Shown: piece after piece, positions 1 through 8,496 of the stretch | Position numbering within the stretch: position 1 is the stretch's first letter | Layout: every line of letters begins with the position of its first letter | Source: Bacteroidota bacterium | Lineage (GTDB): Bacteria > Bacteroidota > Bacteroidia > Sphingobacteriales > Sphingobacteriaceae | DNA: 64,000 bases | Direction of reading: 5' to 3' | NCBI GenBank assembly: GCA_023450085.1 | Contig: JAEXHI010000005.1 | Span: 124,001 to 188,000 of the forward strand | Made by a program: the position numbers and the translations under genes | Notes under the pieces: generated by a model | Database searches by the model: none | What the model was told of the DNA's origin: nothing | Seen by the model: only the letters and a program-made list of their open reading frames with translations

Positions 1-684
1 CCAAGTATTGGTGTGTTTGTTGTAAACAGGTTGTATGGCTTTGCCATCCAGTTTATGCCATCCGTATATCACAACTCTAGGGCTGGGCTGTCCGTATATT
101 TTATTAGAGATGATAATGTCCTTTTTATTTCCTCCCGTTAACGAGCCTTGTTGGTATTTGCTTCCCAAGACTTGTAATTGTTTTAAGATCATTTCGTGAT
201 GGACGATGAATACGGGTACGGTAATCATTGCCTTGCTAGGTGGGATAGGCTGCGGTTCTAATTTAATTATCGCTTGTGCATAAATCTCATCTACCATGCT
301 TTTGGTGGGTAATAAAGTATGGGTTAAATTGGCAATACGTTGCGCCAGCATGGGAGTGGTGGGTATATAAAAGTAATTGGTGTCTGAACCTATAGAAAGG
401 TAATCAGGAATACTATATATGATTAATTTATAATATTTTGCATTAATTACTTTATTTATTTCTATAGATGATAGCTTCCTTAAAAAGGATGGGATATTTC
501 CATTTTTTACTTCCTGGAAAATCATTTCCTCTCGTGCAGAAAGACTTAAGTTGGTATCGATAATCAGCTTTGAAAATTGGGTCCCTGTAAGCGCGTCACT
601 TTTTCGCTTTTTGAGTTTAAGTTCTTGCGCAAATGTTGTAAAGCCAATAACTAGACAGCAAAGTAATAAGGTCAGTTTTTTCAT
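1..684 (-). CDS. Secreted protein of unknown function, 3' end beyond the window
   Basis: This reading frame runs leftward off the window edge, so only the first 228 codons are visible. It starts with a clear signal peptide (MKKLTLLLCCLVIGFTTFAQ), so the product is probably exported to the periplasm or beyond. The mature part has no cysteine pair, metal motif or repeat that I recognise. The last visible stretch (VVIYGWHKLDGKAIQP) looks like a conserved motif of a widespread Bacteroidota hypothetical family, but I cannot name a function. Its ATG overlaps the TGA of queG (ATGA at 681-684), so the two genes are probably translated from one mRNA. Nothing links the function to queuosine. Confidence 0.72.
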   Translation of the reverse strand, partial: MKKLTLLLCCLVIGFTTFAQELKLKKRKSDALTGTQFSKLIIDTNLSLSAREEMIFQEVKNGNIPSFLRKLSSIEINKVINAKYYKLIIYSIPDYLSIGSDTNYFYIPTTPMLAQRIANLTHTLLPTKSMVDEIYAQAIIKLEPQPIPPSKAMITVPVFIVHHEMILKQLQVLGSKYQQGSLTGGNKKDIIISNKIYGQPSPRVVIYGWHKLDGKAIQPVYNKHTNTW

Positions 685-1616
685 GATTGCTTTAAAAAAT
701 CGATATTCCGTTTTAAGCCCGCAAACTTAGTTCGTTTTACAGGAGAGTTTTTGAATACCCGCTTAAACACTTCATCGGTCATGTCAACCAATTCACTTTT
801 GCTCAATCCAAGCAGTTCTTCTTTGGGTTTAAAGTGCTCTTCGTTATGTACGGTAGAAAATCTGTTCCAAGGACAAACATCTTGGCAAACATCACAGCCA
901 AACATCCAGTTATCCATTTTCCCTTTAAACTCATTGGGGATTTCATTTTTAAGTTCAATGGTGAGATAGGAAATACATTTACTTCCATCCACTTGATAGG
1001 GAGCCACAATCGCATTGGTGGGGCAAGCGTCTATGCAGCGGGTGCAAGAACCGCAATGGTCGGTAGGAAAGGGGTTGTCGTATTCTAAATCTAGGTCGAT
1101 GATCAGCTCAGCCAAAAAGAAAAATGAACCAGCTTGTTTACTGATCAGATTAGAATTTTTGCCTCGCCAACCTAAACCAGCTTTTTGTGCCCAAGCTTTA
1201 TCCATTACCGGTGCCGAGTCTACGAAGCAACGTCCATCTACTTCACCGATGTTTTCTCGGATGAAATGCATCAACTCCTGTAGCTTTTCTTTAATTACAG
1301 AATGATAGTCGGTTCCGTAGGCGTATTTGGAGATTTTAGGGGCGTTTTGGTCAAGTTGTTTTTCTTCCGAATAGTAATTTAAGGTAAGTGATACAATTGA
1401 TTTGGAACCTTCCACCAGCAACCTGGGATCTAAGCGTTTGTCGAAGTAATTTTCCATGTAGCCCATTTCGCCATGATGGTTGTTCTTAAGCCAGTTTTCC
1501 AATCTTGGCGCTTCTTCTTCCAAAAATTCGGCCTTGGCAATACCACAAGACATAAAGCCCAAACGCTGGGCTTCTTGCTTGATCATGTTACTGTATTTAC
1601 CGGCCTGATTGAACAT
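681..1616 (-). CDS. queG: Epoxyqueuosine reductase QueG
   Basis: This 311-residue protein catalyses the last step of queuosine synthesis, the cobalamin-dependent reduction of epoxyqueuosine to queuosine in tRNA. The ferredoxin-like part carries two cluster motifs: C188, C191, C194 and C198 (CGSCTRCIDACP), and C241, C244 and C248 (CDVCQDVCP), with C214 in between. D133 in the CFVDSAPVMDKAWA segment matches the catalytic acid of the family. Length is normal for the short form without C-terminal HEAT repeats. An exact TAnnTTTG element ends 7 bases before the ATG, so the transcript may be leaderless. The downstream secreted-protein gene overlaps by four bases. No other queuosine gene is nearby. 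Certainty is high. Confidence 0.95.
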   Translation of the reverse strand: MFNQAGKYSNMIKQEAQRLGFMSCGIAKAEFLEEEAPRLENWLKNNHHGEMGYMENYFDKRLDPRLLVEGSKSIVSLTLNYYSEEKQLDQNAPKISKYAYGTDYHSVIKEKLQELMHFIRENIGEVDGRCFVDSAPVMDKAWAQKAGLGWRGKNSNLISKQAGSFFFLAELIIDLDLEYDNPFPTDHCGSCTRCIDACPTNAIVAPYQVDGSKCISYLTIELKNEIPNEFKGKMDNWMFGCDVCQDVCPWNRFSTVHNEEHFKPKEELLGLSKSELVDMTDEVFKRVFKNSPVKRTKFAGLKRNIDFLKQS

Positions 1617-1623
1617 TGCTCTG

Positions 1624-1631
1624 CAAAGATA
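1624..1631 (-). promoter_or_regulatory. -7 promoter element of queG
   Basis: The minus strand reads TATCTTTG, an exact match to the Bacteroidota -7 consensus TAnnTTTG. Seven bases separate it from the queG ATG, which places the expected transcription start at about the start codon. No clear -33 TTTG is visible. Confidence 0.6.
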
Positions 1632-1724
1632 GCCATTTGGCTAAAAAACCTTTTACTATGGTTGATTGTTTAAATAAGGACAATGCAGATTATGATAAGA
1701 CACTACTAAATTTAAACTCGAGTT

Positions 1725-1946
1725 ATGGAAAATCAGACAGAAAATACCGAAAACGAACATAAACACGTCACGCATGACGTGGAAACGAATTATGATGCTC
1801 ATAAAGAAAATCCAAAACCTGCCCCTACGGTAAACGAACCTGATAACGAAGGTGCAGGGCAAGCCATGAAATGGATCATTCCCATTGTTGTAGTGGTTTT
1901 GCTAATTGTTTGGTTTATCTTTTTCAGAAATAATGTGACAAAATAG
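1725..1946 (+). CDS. Small single-pass membrane protein
   Basis: A 73-residue protein with an acidic, hydrophilic N-terminal half of about 48 residues rich in Glu, Asn, His and Pro, followed by one strong transmembrane segment (WIIPIVVVVLLIVWFIFF) and a short basic end. The topology looks like an anchored tail protein, but no family is recognised. It stands alone, divergent from queG and convergent with the nitrilase-fusion gene. The membrane segment and base composition make it look like a true gene. Function unknown. Confidence 0.6.
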   Translation: MENQTENTENEHKHVTHDVETNYDAHKENPKPAPTVNEPDNEGAGQAMKWIIPIVVVVLLIVWFIFFRNNVTK

Positions 1947-1971
1947 AGAACCATTCATTTCTATTTTGAGT

Positions 1972-1999
1972 GTAAAGCTGCTTATTTTAGCAGCTTTAC
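1972..1999. terminator. Convergent hairpin after the small membrane protein gene
   Basis: GTAAAGCTGCT and AGCAGCTTTAC form a perfect 11-bp stem with a 6-base loop. It lies between convergent genes and overlaps the last codons of the gene at 1982-3487. No long T-run follows on either strand, so termination is likely but not certain. Confidence 0.55.
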
Positions 2000-3487
2000 T
2001 TCGTATAAATCCTTTCTTCTATCCTTTAATATCTTTACCGTACCAAAGTGGTGTAGCTCATCCAAAAGGTGAAGGTCAACATCTACCATTAACATCATTT
2101 CAGTATTTGGTGTGGTTTCGGCTTTAATGGCATTGGTTGGGAATGCAAAATCAGAAGGTGTAAATACTGCCGACTGCGCAAATTGAATATCCATATTATT
2201 TACCTTCGGTAAATTGCCTACACAGCCCGCAATGGCTACATAACATTCATTTTCTATGGCCCTGGCTTGTGCACAATGTCGCACGCGAGTATAGCCGTTT
2301 TGTGTGTCGGTTAAAAAAGGAACAAATAAAATCTGCATTCCTTGGTCAGCATAAATGCGACTTAGCTCCGGAAATTCTACATCATAGCAAATCAAAATAC
2401 CTACTTTGCCACAATCGGTATCAAACACGCCAATTTTATCACCGCCACTCATGCCGTAGTATTTCTTCTCGTTGGGCGTAATGTGTATTTTTCGATAATC
2501 TTCTGTGAGTCCGTTCCTGTGGCATAAATAAGTAGCATTGTACAATTTGCCATTTTCTTTTATGGGCATACTTCCCGCAATGATATTTACATTATAGGAA
2601 ACAGCATATTCTTGTAGCCTTTGTACAATTTCCTCGGTTTTGTCTGCCAGTTTTTTCATGGCCTCTTGTTCTGGCAAATGGTTGTAAGGCTGTAGGAGAG
2701 GAGTATTGAAAAACTCGGGGAACATGATAAAATCCGATTGGTAACCACTTACGGCGTCTACAAAAAACTCTACCTGTTCATAAAAGGCTTCTAAATCATT
2801 AAACAAACGCATTTGCCATTGCACTAAACCAAGTCTGATGGTTTTGGCTGATCGTGGTGAAACATTGTCGTGATAATAGATATTGTTCCATTCAATAAGC
2901 GTGGCATATTCCTTTGATTCTAAATCGCCAGGTAAGTAGTTTTTTAAAACTTTACGGACGTGAAAATCATTGGAAATTTGGAAACTTAAAGTAGGATCGT
3001 AAATTTCTTTTGCCTTTACCTTATCAATATACTGACGGGGTGTTAAACGATCTGCATATTCATGATATCCAGGTAGTCTGCCTCCGGCAATGATGCTCTC
3101 TAAATTAAGCAGTTCGCAAAGCTCCTTTCTGGCTTCATATAAACGTCTGGCCAATCGTAGACCTCTGTACTCGGGATGGACGAATACCTCTATGCCGTAT
3201 AGTACATTGCCTTGAGGAGTATGTGTAGAGAAAGTATATTTTCCAGTGATTTTCTCATAAGTGTGATTATCTCCAAAGATGTCATAGTCGACAATGATCG
3301 AAAGCGAACACGCTACTACTTTGCCATCAACGGCAATACATAGCTGTCCTTCGGGGAAAATTTTTAATAAATCGTTTATTTTTGCTCTGCTCCATACGCC
3401 ATTACCGCTGTCTAGATAGGCTTGCTGCATGGATTCTTTAAGGTCATTGTAATCTTCAATCGTGAGCTTACGTAGTTCTATATTCAT
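1982..3487 (-). CDS. GNAT acetyltransferase fused to a carbon-nitrogen hydrolase
   Basis: A 501-residue two-domain protein. Residues 1-180 look like a GNAT acetyltransferase, with the acetyl-CoA binding stretch EVFVHPEYRGLRLARRLYEA near 100-119. Residues 215-490 form a nitrilase-superfamily domain with its Glu-Lys-Cys triad: E258 (FPEFF), K333 (DYRKIHI) and C367 (ILICYDVEFPE). This fusion is a known branch of the nitrilase superfamily, but its substrate is not known; amide hydrolysis coupled to acetylation of an amine is a guess. I chose the ATG at 3487; an upstream TTG at 3502 adds five residues. The gene is monocistronic. Domain assignment is firm, the reaction is not. Confidence 0.9.
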   Translation of the reverse strand: MNIELRKLTIEDYNDLKESMQQAYLDSGNGVWSRAKINDLLKIFPEGQLCIAVDGKVVACSLSIIVDYDIFGDNHTYEKITGKYTFSTHTPQGNVLYGIEVFVHPEYRGLRLARRLYEARKELCELLNLESIIAGGRLPGYHEYADRLTPRQYIDKVKAKEIYDPTLSFQISNDFHVRKVLKNYLPGDLESKEYATLIEWNNIYYHDNVSPRSAKTIRLGLVQWQMRLFNDLEAFYEQVEFFVDAVSGYQSDFIMFPEFFNTPLLQPYNHLPEQEAMKKLADKTEEIVQRLQEYAVSYNVNIIAGSMPIKENGKLYNATYLCHRNGLTEDYRKIHITPNEKKYYGMSGGDKIGVFDTDCGKVGILICYDVEFPELSRIYADQGMQILFVPFLTDTQNGYTRVRHCAQARAIENECYVAIAGCVGNLPKVNNMDIQFAQSAVFTPSDFAFPTNAIKAETTPNTEMMLMVDVDLHLLDELHHFGTVKILKDRRKDLYEVKLLK

Positions 3488-3609
3488 ATGTATAGTCAAC
3501 AAAAAAGCAAACTGAATGTTTACTAGCCTTTAATTTACCATTAATAAATGAGACTATTTGAAGGAGGTATTAAATTAATTACCAAAGGTTTATTTAGTGC
3601 GAAAAAAAA

Positions 3610-3634
3610 CTCGTAGGTTTTTAAAACCTGCGAG
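3610..3634. repeat. Intergenic hairpin in the 3488-3843 gap
   Basis: CTCGTAGGTTTT and AAAACCTGCGAG form a 12-bp inverted repeat with one mismatch. The 356-bp gap around it holds no convincing gene. Further right, at about 3740-3757, is a fragment CACATAGGCACATAGGG that belongs to a repeat family seen again at 20.3 and 45.7 kb. Confidence 0.6.
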
Positions 3635-3843
3635 GTTTGCGACGCCGAACGGTTGTTGTTTCGAATGTAACCTATACCGATTTTTCGATCATCGAGAACT
3701 GAAAGTCAGCAAGGCTAAATCTTTGGTGTTTAATAAAAACACATAGGCACATAGGGATATTTTTAGAATAAATAAAAGCCTTTGCGTTCTTAGCGCATCT
3801 CTTATTTTCTTCGCGTTAAAACCGATAATAATAATTAAAGCAT

Positions 3844-4866
3844 CTAAAATAGTTTTCCGGTTTGCCCTAATTTAACACGATTTAAATGTTTGTAAGCTGC
3901 TTCGGTTACTTCACGACCACGAGCGGTACGCATTAAATAGCCTTCTTGGATCAAGAAAGGTTCATATACTTCTTCAATGGTTCCATCGTCTTCGCCCACG
4001 GCAGTAGCAATGGTTTTTAAGCCTACTGGACCACCTTTGAATTTATCGATAATGGCTAAAAGAATCTTATTATCCATTTCATCTAAGCCATGCTCATCTA
4101 CATTGAGTGCCGATAAAGCATAACGGGCAATTTCCGTGTCGATTTTACCATTCCCTTTAATTTGTGCAAAATCACGAGTACGACGCAATAGGGCATTGGC
4201 AATACGGGGGGTGCCTCGACTACGGCGGGCGATTTCATAAGCACCTTCTTCGTTAATTGGTGTGTTGAGGATCGCTGATGAACGTAATACGATGGTCGTC
4301 AATAGTTTCGCATCGTAGTAAGCCAAACGAGAGTTGATCCCGAAACGAGCTCTTAGCGGTGCGGTAAGTAAACCAGATCGTGTAGTGGCGCCTACTAAAG
4401 TAAAGGGGTTAAGACCTATTTGTACGGAACGGGCATTAGGGCCGCTTTCCAGCATAATGTCAATCTTGAAATCCTCCATGGCCGAGTAAAGATATTCTTC
4501 TACTAATGGAGAAAGGCGGTGGATCTCGTCGATGAAGAGAATGTCGCCACTGTCTAAATTAGTTAAAAGTCCAGCCAAGTCTCCAGGTTTATCTAATACT
4601 GGGCCAGAAGTTACTTTGATATTTACGCCCATTTCGTTGGCGATAATATGCGATAAAGTAGTTTTTCCTAATCCTGGAGGGCCATGCAATAATACATGGT
4701 CTAAGGCTTCGCCACGTAGTTTAGCTGCTTGAACGAAAATCCTAAGATTTTCTAGTACTTTATCTTGTCCCGTAAAGTCTTCAAACTCCTGCGGGCGTAA
4801 TACTTTTTCAATATCACGTTCAGTTGGGCTTAAATTCTCTGAAGAAGGATCAAGATTTTCGTTCAT
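3844..4866 (-). CDS. ruvB: Holliday junction branch migration helicase RuvB
   Basis: A 340-residue AAA+ ATPase, the motor of the RuvAB branch-migration complex in recombinational repair. Walker A is GPPGLGKTT near residues 64-72, Walker B is LFIDEIH near 110, and the sensor region VGATTRSGLLTAPLRARFG follows. The C-terminal winged helix is present up to the end. Length and order are those of normal RuvB. It is not linked to ruvA or ruvC here, which is common. An exact TATATTTG element ends four bases before the ATG, so the mRNA may be leaderless. Certainty is very high. Confidence 0.97.
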   Translation of the reverse strand: MNENLDPSSENLSPTERDIEKVLRPQEFEDFTGQDKVLENLRIFVQAAKLRGEALDHVLLHGPPGLGKTTLSHIIANEMGVNIKVTSGPVLDKPGDLAGLLTNLDSGDILFIDEIHRLSPLVEEYLYSAMEDFKIDIMLESGPNARSVQIGLNPFTLVGATTRSGLLTAPLRARFGINSRLAYYDAKLLTTIVLRSSAILNTPINEEGAYEIARRSRGTPRIANALLRRTRDFAQIKGNGKIDTEIARYALSALNVDEHGLDEMDNKILLAIIDKFKGGPVGLKTIATAVGEDDGTIEEVYEPFLIQEGYLMRTARGREVTEAAYKHLNRVKLGQTGKLF

Positions 4867-4870
4867 GGAA

Positions 4871-4878
4871 CAAATATA
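4871..4878 (-). promoter_or_regulatory. -7 promoter element of ruvB
   Basis: TATATTTG on the minus strand matches TAnnTTTG exactly and lies four bases before the ruvB ATG. Transcription would start at or next to the start codon. Confidence 0.55.
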
Positions 4879-4929
4879 GCTTTTTTGTAGGTTTTTATTT
4901 GGGTATGATGTTGTACAAACCTAAATAAA

Positions 4930-5000
4930 ATAGCCCTGACAGTAGCGAACACGAAGCCTTGAGTTAACGAAAGGCAAAGTAAAGCGAATGGCAGGACTAT
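4930..5000. repeat. REP-like imperfect palindrome
   Basis: ATAGCCCTGACAG at the left and ATGGCAGGACTAT at the right are imperfect inverted arms around about 45 bases. The element fills the gap between ruvB and the dehydrogenase gene and has the look of a dispersed palindromic repeat. It could act as a terminator for neither gene with certainty. Confidence 0.5.
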
Positions 5001-5042
5001 CGGTATTTTCAACGCAGGGTTTTTGCGCTTCTAATAATTGTT

Positions 5043-5930
5043 TTAACTGAATTTAGCGGCAACTTTGGCGTCTTTAATGCCATTGCTGTAGTCGTAGAAA
5101 CCTTCACCACTTTTAACGCCTTTTTTACCCGCGGTAACCATGTTTACGAGAAGAGGGCAGGGGGCATATTTTGGATTTCCAAAGCCTTGATGTAATACGT
5201 TTAAAATGGCCAAACAAACGTCTAAACCAATAAAATCTGCCAATTGTAGCGGTCCCATAGGGTGCGCCATTCCTAATTTCATTACAGTATCAATTTCATA
5301 AACGCCAGCAACACCTTCGTAAAGCGAATAGATGGCCTCGTTAATCATTGGCATTAAAATACGGTTGGCCACAAAACCTGGGTAATCGTTCACTTCAACA
5401 GGAACTTTATCCAATTTTTGCGATAATTCCATAACTAGATTTGTAGTTATATCACTAGTTGCATAACCACGAATTACCTCAACCAGTTTCATAATCGGCA
5501 CTGGGTTCATGAAATGCATGCCGATTACTTTGTCGCCACGATTGGTTACAGCAGCAATTTGCGTAATGGAAATGGAAGACGTATTGGTTGCCAAAATGGT
5601 TTCTGGCTTAGTGAATGCATCTAAATCCTTAAATATTTTGAGTTTTAAGTCGATATTTTCTGTAGCAGCTTCTACGACTAAGTCTACGTTGGCCACTGCA
5701 GATGCCAAATCTGTGTGTGTGCTCAGATTCTTTAATGTATTTTCTTTATCAGTTTCTGTAAGCGTTCCTTTGGAAACCTGACGGTCTAGGTTTTTGCTAA
5801 TGGTGTCAATAGCTTTTTTTAAAGCATCGGCATTAATATCTATCAGGTTTACAGCGTAACCAAATTGAGCGAAGGTATGTGCAATGCCATTTCCCATAGT
5901 GCCTGAGCCAATCACAGCAATATTTTTCAT
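5043..5930 (-). CDS. 3-hydroxybutyryl-CoA dehydrogenase family protein
   Basis: A 295-residue NAD-dependent 3-hydroxyacyl-CoA dehydrogenase. The N-terminal Rossmann fold opens with IAVIGSGTMGNGIAHTFAQF, followed by the acidic Asp of DLIDIN. GMHFMNPVPIMKLVEVI carries the family His, and the C-terminal domain (DYPGFVANRILMPMINEAI, then MAHPMGPLQLADFIGLDVCL) is complete. It oxidises 3-hydroxyacyl-CoA to 3-oxoacyl-CoA, in fatty acid oxidation or butyrate-type metabolism. The length fits the single-domain type (Hbd/PaaH) rather than the fused FadB type. No other beta-oxidation gene is adjacent, so the pathway cannot be read from context. Confidence 0.92.
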   Translation of the reverse strand: MKNIAVIGSGTMGNGIAHTFAQFGYAVNLIDINADALKKAIDTISKNLDRQVSKGTLTETDKENTLKNLSTHTDLASAVANVDLVVEAATENIDLKLKIFKDLDAFTKPETILATNTSSISITQIAAVTNRGDKVIGMHFMNPVPIMKLVEVIRGYATSDITTNLVMELSQKLDKVPVEVNDYPGFVANRILMPMINEAIYSLYEGVAGVYEIDTVMKLGMAHPMGPLQLADFIGLDVCLAILNVLHQGFGNPKYAPCPLLVNMVTAGKKGVKSGEGFYDYSNGIKDAKVAAKFS

Positions 5931-6087
5931 TTGTATGTATTTGTTTTATTGGGTTAGAAATTGCTGCTAATTTAGGAAATAGATTGGATAATTAAATTGT
6001 TGTATAATTTACGTTATGTTAACTTGTGTTTTTGAAACCTCTCTCCAACCTTCATTTCTTGTCTTTTTATAGAAAATATAGAATAAT

Positions 6088-7224
6088 CTAGAACTCGTTA
6101 AGTTTACGTTTAAGCTCCTGTACTTTATCGAGCCTATTTTTACGTGTATAGATATCGATTAACAGTTTGATGGTGTTCTTGTGATTGATGTTAATCTCAT
6201 GAGCTCTTAATAATGAATATTCAGCTCGATTGATGTTAGCTGCAAATTTTTTATTGTCTTTTTGCTCCAAGGCTTGATTGGCATCTTGGATATATGCTAG
6301 GGCTAACTGATAAAGTGCATCAAAGTAATTATAATCTACTTCCAATGCTTTTTGGTAAGATAATTCTGCTGTAGCTATGTTTTTAGCCTGATTTTGTTGT
6401 AGATAGCCGTATAAGAAAAACAAGAGCTTACTTCTTTTGTCGGTTTTTAAAGAAGTTTCGATGGCTTTGGTGGCTTTCTCGTATTGTTCGGTGTCTAACA
6501 ACAGATTGATATAGTCATTGGTTAACAGCGGATGGTAAGCATTTACCGCCAAACCTTCTTCCAAGGTTTTAATGGCTAATTCTGTCTCAAATTTAGACGC
6601 ATATATGTTAGCAATATTTTGGAACAAGGCTGGATTTTTTGCTCCTTTTTCCTTTGCTCTGATATAATACGAAAGTGCGTCGTTGTATTGTTGTAGGTTT
6701 TGTGCGCAAATAGCCACATTGGTTGCCAGCAAAGTGTCTGCAGGCATAAAATCGCTTACATTTTTTAATAAGTCATAAGCTACGGCAAAATCATTTTGTT
6801 GGAAAGCTTCTGTCCCCTTGCGTAATCTTTTAACATGAACATTATGGTCAGCTGCTTTAATTAATTCGGTATTAGATTGGAATTTGTCTAATTGTATCGC
6901 TTGTGCTAATGCGTCTTGTGCCAATTGAAAATACTTGTCGGCATTGGCTTCATTTTCGTCAATAATTGAAATGTACGAGCTTAAATATGCTTTTATGGCC
7001 CAAGTTTCTGGCCAATTTTTGGTCTTTTTGTCTTTTTCGGCAAGGTCAATAGCCTTTATCCCCTCTCCTATGATGGCTAATTGTTTTTTGGCATCTGCTT
7101 TTTCGGCAATGCTATTTTGTAGCTTGGCTAAGCTGTTATTAGCTATTTTAATTTGGGAACCTTGAGAAAATGCCAGCTGGCTAAATAAGGATAGAGCAAG
7201 TATATTGAAAAGTAATTTATGCAT
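6088..7224 (-). CDS. Exported tetratricopeptide repeat protein
   Basis: A 378-residue protein with a signal peptide (MHKLLFNILALSLFSQLAFSQ) and TPR-like helical repeats over most of its length, clearest from about residue 150 on (for example ALSYYIRAKEKGAKNPALF). It is likely a periplasmic scaffold. It is a paralogue of the next gene upstream (7312-8397): same size class, same leader type and same placement of an AEKAD-type N-terminal helical region. A strong hairpin separates the two, so each probably has its own transcript control. No partner can be named from the sequence. Confidence 0.8.
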   Translation of the reverse strand: MHKLLFNILALSLFSQLAFSQGSQIKIANNSLAKLQNSIAEKADAKKQLAIIGEGIKAIDLAEKDKKTKNWPETWAIKAYLSSYISIIDENEANADKYFQLAQDALAQAIQLDKFQSNTELIKAADHNVHVKRLRKGTEAFQQNDFAVAYDLLKNVSDFMPADTLLATNVAICAQNLQQYNDALSYYIRAKEKGAKNPALFQNIANIYASKFETELAIKTLEEGLAVNAYHPLLTNDYINLLLDTEQYEKATKAIETSLKTDKRSKLLFFLYGYLQQNQAKNIATAELSYQKALEVDYNYFDALYQLALAYIQDANQALEQKDNKKFAANINRAEYSLLRAHEININHKNTIKLLIDIYTRKNRLDKVQELKRKLNEF

Positions 7225-7254
7225 TGGTATAAAAAGCTTTATACAAAATAACTA

Positions 7255-7289
7255 AAAAAGGGAGATAAAGTTTAATTATCTCCCTTTTT
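7255..7289. terminator. Strong intrinsic terminator between the two TPR genes
   Basis: AAAAAGGGAGATAA and TTATCTCCCTTTTT form a perfect 14-bp stem with the 7-base loop AGTTTAA. Each strand ends in a T-run, so it can work in either direction. It ends the transcript of the gene at 7312-8397. Confidence 0.85.
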
Positions 7290-7311
7290 AATTCACTGAT
7301 TATTCAGTTTA

Positions 7312-8397
7312 TTATTGTTTCGGCTGAAGCGAATCTAAAAGTTTTTTAGTCTCTTCGTAGCTTTTTGTATCACTCTTGAAAGCGTAAATTTGTTTTAGCG
7401 CCTCTAAAGTATGGATAGCTTTAGGGTCCAATTCTTGCGCTTTTTTGTAGTAAGGTAATGACTTGTCGATTAAACCAGTCATTTTAGCGGTTAATGCATT
7501 GTACTCCTTAACTTTTTTAGCATCTACTTTTTGTCTTTCGTTTTGTACGTTAAGCGCTTGCTTGTAGTAAGTTTCGCCTAAAAGGAAATGATAAATTGCT
7601 TTGTTTGGATCTTTTGCAATTAACTTGTTTAAAGATTCCTGAGATTTTTCGATTTCTCCTCTTACGATATAAATATCAGTTTGAGTACCTACAAAATCAG
7701 GATCATCTGGATATTTCTTTAAAGCTTGTTCAATGGTTGCTAAACCCGCTGTAGTATCTTTTAGGTTTACCAATTCGATATTTATCGACTCCAATAAAAG
7801 GTTTTTTGAATCTGGACCATTAAGTTCCGCTACCTTTTTGAAGTTTTTAACTGCACCTGCGTAGTTTTGAGCTTGTTTTGCTGCAACACCCGCATTTAAA
7901 TACATAGAAGTATCGGTTGGGTTTTTCTCAGTGATTTCTGTGAAAATTTTGAATGCTGTAGCGTAATCTTTTTTATTGTAAGCTCTAATTCCTCTTGATT
8001 GGATCGCATTAGCAATATTGATTTTCGCATTGGAAATAGCTTCTTTTTGCTCGCCTTTTTTATCTAATTCTTCTACTTTTAAAATTGCTTCTTCTGCAAT
8101 TTTTTGTTTAGCTGCTGAATTTGCTTCACTAGTAGTATCCAATAAAGCAATTGCTGATGCCATTGAAGCTCTGTAAGACCATGGCTCTACAGTGTTTTTA
8201 GTCTTTTCGTTTGCTATCGCTAAATCAGTATGGGCTAAACCTTTATTTAAGTTTTCCAAATTCTTTTGAAGATTTTGTGCCTGATTCATGGCTTGGAATA
8301 GGTCCCAAGATTTTTTCGCTTCAGCAACTTCTGATTTTTGGGCATAGGCGAATACTGATAAACTCATCACACCTACACTTAAAATTAATTTTTTCAT
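7312..8397 (-). CDS. Exported tetratricopeptide repeat protein
   Basis: A 361-residue protein with a signal peptide (MKKLILSVGVMSLSVFAYAQ) and at least four TPR-like units (AFKIFTEITEKNPTDTSMYL, AVKNFKKVAELNG, ATIEQALKKYPDDPDFV, ALNVQNERQ). It is Lys-, Ala- and Asn-rich and has no enzymatic motif. It lies immediately downstream of gyrA with a hairpin in the 99-bp gap, so it may be transcribed partly by read-through. It resembles the gene at 6088-7224 and the pair looks like a duplication. Function unknown beyond a probable periplasmic protein-protein interaction role. Confidence 0.8.
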   Translation of the reverse strand: MKKLILSVGVMSLSVFAYAQKSEVAEAKKSWDLFQAMNQAQNLQKNLENLNKGLAHTDLAIANEKTKNTVEPWSYRASMASAIALLDTTSEANSAAKQKIAEEAILKVEELDKKGEQKEAISNAKINIANAIQSRGIRAYNKKDYATAFKIFTEITEKNPTDTSMYLNAGVAAKQAQNYAGAVKNFKKVAELNGPDSKNLLLESINIELVNLKDTTAGLATIEQALKKYPDDPDFVGTQTDIYIVRGEIEKSQESLNKLIAKDPNKAIYHFLLGETYYKQALNVQNERQKVDAKKVKEYNALTAKMTGLIDKSLPYYKKAQELDPKAIHTLEALKQIYAFKSDTKSYEETKKLLDSLQPKQ

Positions 8398-8432
8398 GTA
8401 TTTATAAAATTATAGTTCTTTAACGGGAAAAC

Positions 8433-8470
8433 CCATCACGATATTACGGTTTTTTTAACAATCGTGATGG
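8433..8470 (-). terminator. Hairpin downstream of gyrA
   Basis: CCATCACGAT and ATCGTGATGG form a perfect 10-bp stem around 18 bases. On the gyrA strand the stem is followed by GGTTTTCCC, a weak T-run. It is a plausible terminator or attenuator between gyrA and the TPR gene. Confidence 0.65.
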
Positions 8471-8496
8471 ATTTCGGTTTAAAATTACTCAATTAT

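Noticed and set aside
3548..3616. A 22-codon frame (MRLFEGGIKLITKGLFSAKK and two more) before the 3610 hairpin
   Set aside because: It ends inside the repeat, has no promoter element or known homologue that I can judge, and is too short to call a gene.
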